From assembly GCA_002336475.1 (NCBI GenBank), contig DDCX01000090.1, positions 1 to 33,097 on the forward strand: a stretch of DNA of 33,097 nucleotides, written 5' to 3'. Position 1 is the stretch's first letter. Each line of letters opens with the position of its first letter. The notes below the pieces were generated by a model. It was not told the origin of the DNA. It did not search any database and worked only from the letters and a program-made list of their open reading frames with translations. Source of the DNA: Flavobacteriales bacterium UBA1995 (lineage in GTDB: Bacteria; Bacteroidota; Bacteroidia; Flavobacteriales_D; Sanyastnellaceae). Of this stretch, positions 1-7,479 are shown in pieces. Both the position numbers and the translations under genes were made by a program.

Positions 1-1607
1 TGGTCCTGCTCTCCGTCCTGATTCTCCTGGTTTTGCTGGTCTTGACGCATGGCCAATGCAAGGCTCAAATTGTACCGGGTGTCTTCATCGGAGGGGTCCA
101 GCCTCAAGGCTTCCTTATAAGCGCCTATGGCACCTTCGGCGTCTTGACCACCCAAAAGCAGATTGCCCACGTTGTTCCAAGCGTCGGCTTTGATGACAGG
201 GTCTTTAGACAACGCCGCGGCACGTTGAAAAGCTTTCATGGCCTCTTCATCACTGCCATTGCCTGCCAAGGCCAGCCCCCGGTTCAGGGCAAGTTGTCCC
301 GGCGCAGCGCCTTTCCAGCCTTCAGCGTGGCCAAACAAACTGTCGGCAGCAGCAAAGTCTCGGTCAAGCATGGCTTGGGTTCCTTCGACGGCATCGTTTT
401 TGGTGCCCTTTCGAAGCGACGCGCTTTGAGCGTTGACCGCTGGGGGGAAGGTGAGCAGCAGGGCCAAGGCAGCAAAAGCGGATTTTCTGCCTGCAGAAGA
501 CAATGGCCAAAGCCCTTCAACCAACAAGAGCATGAGCCCGATAAAGAAGAACCAATGGAACTGGTGCACGTAATCGGTATAGGCCACTTTCGTCGTCTTT
601 CCGGTATCCAAATTTTCGATGCTTTCAAGGAATGGACTGAGGTCCACATACCCGGATTGAGCGCGAACATAAGTTCCTGCTCCAGCTTCGACCATCGCTA
701 CAAGCATGCGCTCATCCAAGGTCGACACTACCGGCTGTCCATTGCTGTCTTCCTTGTAGCCTGTTTGTCGTCCGTACCGGTCAAACTCAGGAATGGGGCC
801 GCCTGCTTCGCTGGCCATACCTGCAGCGTGGACCTTGATTCCTGATGACGCTGCTTCGTCTGCCCGGGCGAGGGCGTCGTCCTCGTGATTTTCGCCGTCG
901 GTGAGGATAATGACGACTTTACTGGCCTGACTTTCTGGGTCAAACGAGGCCACACACTGCTCAATGGCTGCGCCGATGGCAGTGCCTTGCATCGGGATGG
1001 CCTCAGGGCCAATGGCATCCAGAAACAGCTTGACTGCAGCCAGATCGAGTGTCAATGGAGCCTGCACATAGGCGTCTCCTGCAAAAACCACAAGACCAGC
1101 CCTGTCGCCATCCAGACTTCCGACGATGCGTTCTATGGTGCGCTTGGCAAGGTCGAGCCTGGACATGCCCAAGTCTTCCGCCATCATCGAGCGGCTCACA
1201 TCAAGGGCTATCATAATGTCGACGCCTTTGGCTTCCATTTCTTTAAGGCGGGTCCCTGTTTTCGGCGCCAGCATGCCCATGGCCAGGAATGCCAGCGCTG
1301 TGCGCCAGATCAAAAACTTCCAAATGGACCTTCTTGGGCGGGCGTTGGGCCACAAAGTTTTGCTCAGCTTTAAGTCCACAGACTGTGAGATTCTCCGCTG
1401 CTTCCAGAGGTAGTGACGGGCAAAGAACAACAGCAGGATGGGGGCCATCAAAAGCGCTGGCCAGGCCGACGGTTGGTGAAGTTCAAATTGAGGAACAGCC
1501 GACTTCGTCAACAAATAAATCCCGCCTATCGCCGCCCAGAACAGCAGCTCAAACACCACGAGTCCTGTGACGTGGGCAAACACCTTGTATGTGCGTTCGG
1601 TGCTCAT
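1..1607 (-). CDS. BatB-BatC fusion: VWA-domain membrane protein with C-terminal TPR region (3' end beyond the window)
   Basis: A single open frame of 535 codons runs from the ATG at 1607 off the left edge with no stop. Residues 13-33, 49-64 and 97-114 are membrane segments. A von Willebrand A domain follows with the MIDAS motif DVSRS at 136-140 and TDGEN at 236-240, and another membrane segment lies at about 351-366. That is a complete BatB. The frame then continues through a second hydrophobic stretch at 376-394 (FAALALLLTFPPAVNAQ), which looks like the signal peptide of a free-standing BatC, into TPR-like helices at about 410-520 and a Q/N/E/D-rich tail typical of BatC. The ATG overlaps the batA stop as ATGA (1604-1607). 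In most Bacteroidota batB and batC are separate genes, so this is a fusion. BatB/BatC are thought to form envelope complexes linked to stress tolerance. I checked the frame base by base; a sequencing indel joining two genes remains possible but is not needed. Confidence 0.88.
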   Translation of the reverse strand, partial: MSTERTYKVFAHVTGLVVFELLFWAAIGGIYLLTKSAVPQFELHQPSAWPALLMAPILLLFFARHYLWKQRRISQSVDLKLSKTLWPNARPRRSIWKFLIWRTALAFLAMGMLAPKTGTRLKEMEAKGVDIMIALDVSRSMMAEDLGMSRLDLAKRTIERIVGSLDGDRAGLVVFAGDAYVQAPLTLDLAAVKLFLDAIGPEAIPMQGTAIGAAIEQCVASFDPESQASKVVIILTDGENHEDDALARADEAASSGIKVHAAGMASEAGGPIPEFDRYGRQTGYKEDSNGQPVVSTLDERMLVAMVEAGAGTYVRAQSGYVDLSPFLESIENLDTGKTTKVAYTDYVHQFHWFFFIGLMLLLVEGLWPLSSAGRKSAFAALALLLTFPPAVNAQSASLRKGTKNDAVEGTQAMLDRDFAAADSLFGHAEGWKGAAPGQLALNRGLALAGNGSDEEAMKAFQRAAALSKDPVIKADAWNNVGNLLLGGQDAEGAIGAYKEALRLDPSDEDTRYNLSLALAMRQDQQNQENQDGEQD

Positions 1608-2692
1608 GGCAGGCTCCTCAAAAACAAGTGGCGCACCAAAGCCTCGGTGCCAAGGACCATGAGGGTCAGCCACCCCAGGAGAGGGAATTCTTCTGTCCTT
1701 TTGTTGTAGCGAAAGACATTGAATCGGGTCTTTTCCAAAGTGTCAATCTCTTCGTAAACCTCGCGCAATTTGTTGCCACTTGTGGCACGGAAATATCGCC
1801 CTCCAGTTTCTTGGGCGATGCTCTGCAGGGTGCCTTCATCGATGTTGACTTCAACCCAATCATAAATGAAGCTTCCATCGGGCCTTTTGCGCACTGGACT
1901 CTTCGCTTTGCCAACGGTGCCTACACCAATTGTGTAGACCCTAATGGATTCAAGGGAGGCCAGCTGTGCTGCATCGAGCGGCTCGATTTGACCCGCATTG
2001 TTTTCACCATCAGTGATGAGAATGACCACCTTGCTTTTGGCATCGCTTTTTCTCAGTCTGTTGACCGCTGTGGCCAATCCCATGCCGATGGCAGTTCCAC
2101 CTTCCACCATGCCGGTTTCTAGGCCGTCCAAGCCATCGACAACCACGCGGTGGTCTGTGGTCAGGGGAACCCTCGTAAAGCTTTCCCCTTCATACACCAC
2201 CACACCTACGCGGTCATAAGGCCGGTCCTCAACAAATTCCCGGGCCACTTTTTTGGCCGCCTCAAGTCGGTTGGGCCGGAAATCCTTGCTCAACATGCTG
2301 GCCGAAACGTCCATGGCCATCACGATGTCAATGCCTTCGCGCGTCATGTTTTCGATGCTGGAAGAGCTCTGAGGCTGAGCGATGACCAAAACTATGAGGG
2401 CCAGTCCAGCCGTACGCAGCGCGTCTGGTAGGAGTGGGATCCACTGGTCTCGACGCGGGGGGGTCAATCCCAGGTGGTGCAGGTTCATTCTGAACGTGGG
2501 CAGTAAGATGGGTCGGAATACCGACCACAGGCTCCACGCCCCGACAGCAATGAGCAACCACCAAGCCCGTGGGTTTCCCCATTCGTAGCGGTTGTTGGCG
2601 ATAAACAACACGCCAAGCCAAGCGCCCCAACCCACCAGTTGAGCCACCGCCTGTCGGCTGCGCAGTATCCATATGTTGGCGGACTCACGCAT
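1604..2692 (-). CDS. batA: BatA, VWA-domain aerotolerance membrane protein
   Basis: This encodes about 362 residues when started at the ATG at 2692, which overlaps the upstream stop by 8 bases (ATGCGTGA). A longer reading begins with TTG at 2731 and would overlap the upstream gene by 47 bases, so I prefer the ATG. Hydrophobic segments lie at about 42-58 and 91-106 and again near the C terminus, giving the usual Bat topology with the VWA domain between them. The MIDAS motif DVSAS is at 128-132 and a second metal-site motif TDGEN lies about 100 residues later. It sits between the BatD-like gene and the batB-batC fusion, the standard order of the Bacteroidota aerotolerance operon. Family knowledge places it as a membrane-anchored partner of MoxR ATPase and BatB; its ligand is unknown. 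Confidence 0.9.
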   Translation of the reverse strand: MRESANIWILRSRQAVAQLVGWGAWLGVLFIANNRYEWGNPRAWWLLIAVGAWSLWSVFRPILLPTFRMNLHHLGLTPPRRDQWIPLLPDALRTAGLALIVLVIAQPQSSSSIENMTREGIDIVMAMDVSASMLSKDFRPNRLEAAKKVAREFVEDRPYDRVGVVVYEGESFTRVPLTTDHRVVVDGLDGLETGMVEGGTAIGMGLATAVNRLRKSDAKSKVVILITDGENNAGQIEPLDAAQLASLESIRVYTIGVGTVGKAKSPVRKRPDGSFIYDWVEVNIDEGTLQSIAQETGGRYFRATSGNKLREVYEEIDTLEKTRFNVFRYNKRTEEFPLLGWLTLMVLGTEALVRHLFLRSLP

Positions 2693-3698
2693 GGCCTTGC
2701 TGGGGACTTGAAGGTGGTTTTCCAGATTCAACTTGGGCGGCAGGATCAGGGCTTGGAATGGTTCGCGTGATCCATTCGATGCTCTCCTGAACCACCCTCA
2801 AGTGCGCATCTCCATCCATGTCCTGCTTGGCAAATTTCACGAGATCAGAACGTTGCAGAAGGGCGATCATCCAGTCGCTCTCCTCTTGGGCCATCCCTTG
2901 AATGGGCGCGCTGCGCAATGTTTGGGCGAGCTCATCGGTGGTCCGCTCGAGGGCCTTGACACCAAAGCTGCCTTGCAGGTGAACGCGAACGGCTTCGGAC
3001 AACACCGCTTGTGCTTCTTTTCCTTGCCCTTGGGTCCACGGCTGGTCTTGTTCAAGTTGACGCAACAACGCCAGTGCCGTTACGTGTGCAGGAATTTCTG
3101 GCGTGCTGGGGGGTGTTTCCTGCATTTCCTTGGCTTCCCTGCTTCGCCACTTTTTGTACAACCAAAGACCGAGCAGAGCGGAGACGATCACACCAAAAAC
3201 CCAAGGGAGTGCGGACTGAAGACGTTCCCACCAAGTGAACTGATAGGCCTTAAAACCTTGCATGGGCTTCGGTGCCGGATTGTCCTCCAAAGGCACCAGA
3301 CCGACTTCAACTGTAGTACGCGCAGTTTGAGCGGCCACTTTTCCGCTGTCCACAAGTGCGAACGGACCCAAAACCATGGCGCCGGTATCCCAAGCCATTA
3401 CAGCGATGTTCTGCACCCTTCTCAACCCTGCTTCAAGCGCAGTTGAAGCACTGCTGTCTGGCCCAGTAACCGATATGATTTCCCATCCTTGGGTCAAGGT
3501 GTCTCCGGGTGAGAATTCGGGCCATTGCCAGCGTTGCCCGCCTGCCAGCGGCTCGTCGGAAATCAGCTGCACAGTCAACAGCTCGCCCACGCCGATGCTG
3601 TCGCGGTCGACCAACATATTGATCACAGGCTCGGATTGCCCCCGAACGGTGGCTGACAGGGTCAGCAACAGCGCGGCAATGAAGCGCAGCTCAACCAC
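2685..3698 (-). CDS. BatD-like membrane protein of the MoxR/Bat operon
   Basis: About 337 residues. An N-terminal signal peptide (VELRFIAALLLTLSATVRG) is followed by a periplasmic beta-rich region to about residue 150, a single membrane segment near 165-185 (LPWVFGVIVSALLGLWLY) and a cytoplasmic helical region. The C-terminal helices carry the pattern LLQRSDLVKFAKQ found in Bat-operon proteins of this position. No ATG is available at the start. GTG at 3698 gives an 8-base overlap with the DUF58 stop (GTGGTTGA), mirroring the 8-base overlap at the next junction, while TTG at 3707 would overlap by 17. I chose GTG. Assignment rests on topology and operon position rather than on a strong signature. 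It probably acts as a membrane scaffold for the VWA proteins. Confidence 0.72.
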   Translation of the reverse strand: MVELRFIAALLLTLSATVRGQSEPVINMLVDRDSIGVGELLTVQLISDEPLAGGQRWQWPEFSPGDTLTQGWEIISVTGPDSSASTALEAGLRRVQNIAVMAWDTGAMVLGPFALVDSGKVAAQTARTTVEVGLVPLEDNPAPKPMQGFKAYQFTWWERLQSALPWVFGVIVSALLGLWLYKKWRSREAKEMQETPPSTPEIPAHVTALALLRQLEQDQPWTQGQGKEAQAVLSEAVRVHLQGSFGVKALERTTDELAQTLRSAPIQGMAQEESDWMIALLQRSDLVKFAKQDMDGDAHLRVVQESIEWITRTIPSPDPAAQVESGKPPSSPQQGHA

Positions 3699-4557
3699 GG
3701 CGATCAAACAATTGCATGAGGGGTTGGACGTAAGGCTTGGCGGTATTGAGAACCGTATGGTCCACTCCTGATCGCTTCATCATGTCGACAAGCTCAGTTT
3801 GGAATGTCTGCGCAGCAGCGGTGTATCGCTTGCGCCAACGCAAAGACGACGTGTCTATAAAGGCGGCCATGCCGGACTCGGGGTCAGTGGCCGCGAGCCA
3901 TCCAAATTTGGCCGCTTTTAATTCCACATCGTCCACCAACTGCAGGGCGACCAAGTCGTGCCTTCTTGCCGTTCGCTTGAGCACATCTCCAAATCCAGTG
4001 TCCTGTAGGTCACTGATCAGAAAAGCAATCGTCCGCTTCTTCATCACACGGCTAAAGTGCTCCAGGGCTGAAGCGATGTCCGTCCCATTTCCTTCTGGCT
4101 CCATGTTGATGATCTCCCTCACGATACGCAGGATATGGCTGCGTCCTTTTTTGGGAGGAATGAACCGCTCTATTCGGTCGCTAAATAAAATGGCGCCAAT
4201 CTTGTCGTTGTTCTGTCCCGCCGAAAAGGCGAGGACTGCGGCAAGCTCGGCGGCGAGCTCCCGTTTGGATTTTTCACGGCTGCCCAATTTTCCTGAGGCG
4301 CTCACATCGATGAGCAGCATGGCCGTCAGCTCGCGCTCTTCCTCGAAGACTTTGACATAGGGACTGCGCATGCGCGCCGTGACGTTCCAGTCGATGGTGC
4401 GGATTTCGTCTCCATGCTGATAGGCCCGGTTCTCGCTGAATGCCATGCCCCTTCCCTTGAAGGCACTGTGGTATTCACCCGAAAAAATCTGGCTGCTCAG
4501 TCCACGGGCACGCAACTCTACCCGGCGAACGCGGCGAATCAGCTCGGAGGCTTCCAT
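3691..4557 (-). CDS. DUF58 domain protein of the MoxR operon
   Basis: 288 residues starting at the ATG at 4557, one base after the moxR stop (TGAGATG). A TTG-initiated extension to 4632 would lie inside moxR and is rejected. The DUF58 signature is clear: GRGMAFSENRAYQHGDE at about 35-51 followed by IRTIDWNVTARM at 52-63. A VWA-like fold follows with DVSAS at 84-88. There are no membrane segments, so this is a soluble partner. DUF58 proteins almost always sit directly downstream of MoxR AAA+ ATPases and are thought to couple the ATPase to the membrane VWA proteins. The molecular function is not established. Confidence 0.92.
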   Translation of the reverse strand: MEASELIRRVRRVELRARGLSSQIFSGEYHSAFKGRGMAFSENRAYQHGDEIRTIDWNVTARMRSPYVKVFEEERELTAMLLIDVSASGKLGSREKSKRELAAELAAVLAFSAGQNNDKIGAILFSDRIERFIPPKKGRSHILRIVREIINMEPEGNGTDIASALEHFSRVMKKRTIAFLISDLQDTGFGDVLKRTARRHDLVALQLVDDVELKAAKFGWLAATDPESGMAAFIDTSSLRWRKRYTAAAQTFQTELVDMMKRSGVDHTVLNTAKPYVQPLMQLFDRRG

Positions 4558-4558
4558 C

Positions 4559-5596
4559 TCAGGGGACTTGAACCTGGTCGAGGATCTCGGTGACGATTTG
4601 CTCTTGGCGGATTTCCTCGGCTTCAGCTTCAAAAGTCAGGCCGATGCGGTGTCGGAGCACATCCATCGCTACGGCGCGAATGTCCTCGGGGATCACGTAT
4701 CCGCGGTGTGCCATGAACGCCCTGGCTTTGCCGGCCATGGCGAGTCCAATGGTGGCCCTTGGAGAGGCGCCAAATCCGATCAGCGGCCCCAAGTGGCCCA
4801 TGCCATGGTTTTCCGGTTTTCGGGTCGCTTGCACCAGGGTCACGATGTAGCGTTCGATTTTTTCATCCATGTAGACCTCGCGGACCAGTTTCCGTGCGGC
4901 CACAATTTCAGCAGGTGTCACCACAGGTTGCACCTTGGCACGGGGACCTGACGAGACTTGGTTTCTCAGGATGATCTGCTCTTCCTCCGAGGTGGGGTAA
5001 TCGATGACCGCTTTGAGCAGGAATCGGTCGACTTGCGCTTCTGGCAGCGGATAAGTTCCTTCTTGTTCGACAGGGTTTTGCGTGGCCAGCACCAGAAAGG
5101 GTTGGGGGAGGGGAAAGGTCTCGGAACCAATCGTCACCTGTCTTTCCTGCATGGCCTCCAACAAGGCGCTTTGGACTTTGGCAGGGGCACGGTTGATTTC
5201 ATCTGCAAGCACGAAATGGGCGAAAATCGGACCCTTGCTCACGGTGAATTGCTCCTGTTTTTGATTGTAAATCATGGTGCCCACAACGTCTGCAGGCAGC
5301 AGGTCTGGTGTGAATTGGATGCGGCTAAAGTCCACCGCCACTGCCTGGCTGAGTGTTTGGATGGCCAGTGTTTTGGCCAGTCCTGGCACGCCCTCCAAGA
5401 GCACGTGGCCATCGGCCAACAGCCCTGTGATGAGGGTGTCCATCATGTTGCGCTGGCCGACCACCGCCTTGCCAACCTCATGACGGAGTTGGTCTACGAA
5501 TCCACTGGCAGTCCGTATGCGTTCTGTCAGGGCCTGAATGTCCGGACTGCCGTTGTTGGCCGAAGCGATCTCCGAAGTAGGGGTGTTGCTAAGCAT
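4559..5596 (-). CDS. moxR: MoxR-family AAA+ ATPase
   Basis: 345 residues from an ATG at 5596. Walker A is GVPGLAKT at 69-76, Walker B is LADEINRAP at 130-138, and the sensor region ATQNPVEQEGTYPLPEAQ spans 171-188, followed by VDRF. These are diagnostic of the MoxR group (PF07726). MoxR ATPases act as chaperone-like factors for VWA-domain proteins. Here it is the first gene of a five-gene minus-strand operon with DUF58, a BatD-like protein, BatA and a BatB-BatC fusion, spaced at 1 base or overlapping. A candidate Bacteroidota -7 element and an 8-bp inverted repeat lie in the 119-bp divergent gap upstream. Confidence 0.95.
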   Translation of the reverse strand: MLSNTPTSEIASANNGSPDIQALTERIRTASGFVDQLRHEVGKAVVGQRNMMDTLITGLLADGHVLLEGVPGLAKTLAIQTLSQAVAVDFSRIQFTPDLLPADVVGTMIYNQKQEQFTVSKGPIFAHFVLADEINRAPAKVQSALLEAMQERQVTIGSETFPLPQPFLVLATQNPVEQEGTYPLPEAQVDRFLLKAVIDYPTSEEEQIILRNQVSSGPRAKVQPVVTPAEIVAARKLVREVYMDEKIERYIVTLVQATRKPENHGMGHLGPLIGFGASPRATIGLAMAGKARAFMAHRGYVIPEDIRAVAMDVLRHRIGLTFEAEAEEIRQEQIVTEILDQVQVP

Positions 5597-5614
5597 GTCT
5601 GTTGTTCAGTAGGA

Positions 5615-5643
5615 TGTGGTCAAAGGTGGAAGCGCTGACCACA
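5615..5643 (-). promoter_or_regulatory. Inverted repeat in the predicted moxR 5' leader
   Basis: TGTGGTCA (5615-5622) and TGACCACA (5636-5643) form a perfect 8-bp inverted repeat with a 13-base spacer. It lies between the candidate -7 box (5648-5655) and the moxR ATG. It could be an RNA hairpin at the very 5' end of the operon transcript or a protein-binding operator. The repeat is seen directly; its role is inferred. Confidence 0.4.
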
Positions 5644-5647
5644 AGTC

Positions 5648-5655
5648 CAAAAATA
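5648..5655 (-). promoter_or_regulatory. Candidate -7 element for the moxR/bat operon
   Basis: Read on the minus strand this is TATTTTTG, an exact match to the Bacteroidota -7 consensus TAnnTTTG. It is 51 bases upstream of the moxR ATG. No clear -33 TTG was found at the usual spacing, so confidence is moderate. Confidence 0.42.
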
Positions 5656-5715
5656 CAGGCATGGTTTCGGTGGGCCCGATAGGGGCGGTTAAAAGATGTT
5701 GTCCCAAATTGGGGC

Positions 5716-6138
5716 ATGACCTTGAACGAATGCCTCTCCTCCGTCGCGGAGTTTCACAGCACCTTTGGTTTGCGGGTGGAAAAAGCACCCAAAATGTCCT
5801 TGTCTTCTGAGGAAATGTCTTTGCGCCACAGTCTGATGGCCGAAGAGAATGATGAATACCTAGAAGCTGTTCGCGCAGGAGATATGGTTGAAGTGGCCGA
5901 TGCGCTGGGAGACATGCTGTACATATTGTGTGGCACCATCGTCAGCCATGGCATGCAGAATGTGATGGCCGATGTTTTTCGCACCATACAAGCCTCCAAT
6001 ATGTCCAAGCTTGGACCGGATGGTCAACCGATTTACCGAGCAGACGGGAAGGTCTTGAAGGGGCCTGGATATTTCAAGCCGGATATCGCAGGGGCATTGA
6101 GAGATGCTGGGGTCGAATTTTCAAGTGCAGCACCATGA
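5716..6138 (+). CDS. MazG/phosphoribosyl-ATP pyrophosphohydrolase-like NTP pyrophosphatase
   Basis: 140 residues from an ATG. The all-alpha NTP pyrophosphatase metal-binding pattern is visible: EENDE at 43-47 and EVADALGD at 59-66, together giving the EExxE...ExxD arrangement. The second half carries SNMSKLGPDGQPIYRADGK and a GPGYFKPDI segment, typical of the PRA-PH-like house-cleaning branch found in Bacteroidota. The enzyme would hydrolyse a nucleoside triphosphate or related substrate to monophosphate and pyrophosphate; the substrate is not evident. HisE is unlikely because no his genes are near. It is divergent from moxR, and its stop overlaps the next start as ATGA. Confidence 0.82.
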   Translation: MTLNECLSSVAEFHSTFGLRVEKAPKMSLSSEEMSLRHSLMAEENDEYLEAVRAGDMVEVADALGDMLYILCGTIVSHGMQNVMADVFRTIQASNMSKLGPDGQPIYRADGKVLKGPGYFKPDIAGALRDAGVEFSSAAP

Positions 6139-6641
6139 ACGCTTGGGTGGCCCAACGCGCGGACAAAGCGCTCGCCGAGGCGCGGTCAGGAAGTCCCAAA
6201 GCCCTTGACCGGTTGATGCGGGTGGCACTTCCGTTCAACCGTCCCCACCGGATCAGTGTTTCAGGAGTGAGTCAAGAGGAGGTCCTGGTGACTTTGCCAG
6301 AGCGCAGGTCCAATCGGAACCACTTGGGGGGCATGCACGCCTGTGCCATCGCCACTGCGCTGGAGTTTTCTTCCGGGGCTTCCATTTTGATTGAGCTGGG
6401 CATGAGGGACTACAGAATCATCATGTCGCGCATCGAGGTGGATTACTTGGCCAAGCCACAGGGGGATTGCACGGCCAGCTCAAAAAGAAACACACCGGAA
6501 GTCTTGGGACTGTCCGATGTGCTTCAGAAGGAGGGGGTAGCCAGGGTTCAGTTGGGCGCCGCCCTCCACGACGCCCGGGGCGAACATTGCGCCCAGGCCC
6601 TGGTTCACTGGCACCTCAAGGCGTGGGGCAGTCGTGGTTGA
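6135..6641 (+). CDS. DUF4442 hotdog-fold (thioesterase-like) protein
   Basis: 168 residues starting at the ATG at 6135, which overlaps the previous stop by ATGA. The segment RSNRNHLGGMHACAIATALE at about 57-76 is the DUF4442 signature, in which a conserved Asn/His pair and the following helix form the hotdog active site. Hotdog proteins of this type are related to acyl-CoA thioesterases, but no substrate can be read from sequence. The 4-base overlap indicates cotranscription with the pyrophosphohydrolase. Its last 26 bases overlap the convergent SH3-type gene. Confidence 0.8.
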   Translation: MNAWVAQRADKALAEARSGSPKALDRLMRVALPFNRPHRISVSGVSQEEVLVTLPERRSNRNHLGGMHACAIATALEFSSGASILIELGMRDYRIIMSRIEVDYLAKPQGDCTASSKRNTPEVLGLSDVLQKEGVARVQLGAALHDARGEHCAQALVHWHLKAWGSRG

Positions 6642-7308
6642 CCACGAGGTCTGACCGCGTCCGGTCATATCCTGTCAGGGCCCAACGCGTGCCATCATAG
6701 GAGGCCGTCAATTTGAGGTCGCCGTGTCCCCGAGTGGCACGTACATAGTCGCTGCCGATGTAGCCTTTGACCTTTCCCAAGTCGGGGTGCTCGAGTTGAA
6801 CAGGGGTCCAAGTTGTGCCGTCGCGGTCCACGGTCCAGCGGCCCACATCCAACTGACCGGGCAGTGCACCTTGGTCCAGAAGGGCGATCACTTCACCGTC
6901 CTGACCTGGGCTGCGGCGCAGTTTTACGCGGTTGCCCAGAATGTCCAGCAGGTGACTTTGCCCCTTGGCGCGCGCCTGCAAGTTGGTCATGGTGCCGTCC
7001 GTATCAATCAGCACAAATCCATCAGCAAACCGAGCGACATCCCTCCCAGTGGCCTTCCAGCCGAACCGCTGGGCTTCTTTTCCCAGCACGTCTCCAATGG
7101 CCACCGGTTCGCACCCTTCTTCTTGAACCACAAAAGCAGCGAAGCAATCCATGATGCGTTCTGCGTCTCCCGAGTGGGCTTCGGTGCGGACATAATGGAT
7201 GAAGTCGTCAAAGTTGCGAAGGTCCTGAGGCGCTGCCAACAGGGCGGCAGGCGTGCTGAAGGCCATTAAAATTGCAGCAGCTGAAGTGGTGCGAAAAGCC
7301 ATAAACAT
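6616..7308 (-). CDS. Secreted SH3-type (SH3b) domain protein
   Basis: About 230 residues from the ATG at 7308. The chosen start gives a clean signal peptide (MFMAFRTTSAAAILMAFSTP followed by AALLAA). An in-frame ATG at 7401 would put 31 polar residues before it and would place an operator-like palindrome inside the gene. The mature N-terminal part is helical (DLRNFDDFIHYVRTE...). The C-terminal half has the bacterial SH3 pattern: NRVKLRRSPGQDGEVIALLDQG, then W-rich strands (DGTTWTPVQL) and GYIGSDYVR. Such domains usually bind peptidoglycan or other envelope ligands. A Cys pair at about CFAA and GCEP could form a disulphide. The product is probably periplasmic; the specific role is unknown. 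Confidence 0.68.
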   Translation of the reverse strand: MFMAFRTTSAAAILMAFSTPAALLAAPQDLRNFDDFIHYVRTEAHSGDAERIMDCFAAFVVQEEGCEPVAIGDVLGKEAQRFGWKATGRDVARFADGFVLIDTDGTMTNLQARAKGQSHLLDILGNRVKLRRSPGQDGEVIALLDQGALPGQLDVGRWTVDRDGTTWTPVQLEHPDLGKVKGYIGSDYVRATRGHGDLKLTASYDGTRWALTGYDRTRSDLVVNHDCPTP

Positions 7309-7331
7309 AGGCGAGGGTTTAAAGGGTTTGC

Positions 7332-7352
7332 GGGCAGAGACGGTCTCTGTCC
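7332..7352. promoter_or_regulatory. Operator-like palindrome upstream of the SH3-type gene
   Basis: CAGAGAC (7335-7341) and GTCTCTG (7343-7349) are perfect inverted arms around a single central G. The symmetry extends outward through a G/T position to GG (7332-7333) and CC (7351-7352). It sits 24-44 bases upstream of the ATG at 7308, where an operator would be expected. No regulator is encoded next to it. Confidence 0.4.
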
Positions 7353-7454
7353 TGTATATGCAATGCAGGTTCTGGGGGTCTTGGTATACAGATGTCCCCA
7401 TGGCGGTGAGGATTTGACATCCTTTTAGAAGGCTGTCCCTGCCGGGTGCGGGAT

Positions 7455-7462
7455 TATCTTTG
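7455..7462 (+). promoter_or_regulatory. Candidate -7 element for thrS-infC-rpmI-rplT
   Basis: TATCTTTG matches the Bacteroidota -7 consensus TAnnTTTG exactly and lies 17 bases before the thrS ATG, so the 5' leader would be about 12 bases. No convincing -33 TTG lies at the normal distance. Confidence 0.45.
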
Positions 7463-7479
7463 CCGCCAATCCGGACAGC

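Noticed and set aside
33..845. A 270-codon plus-strand open frame opposite batB-batC
   Set aside because: It is antisense to a protein with clear VWA and TPR motifs. The translation has no recognisable domain and is a shadow produced by GC-rich codon use.
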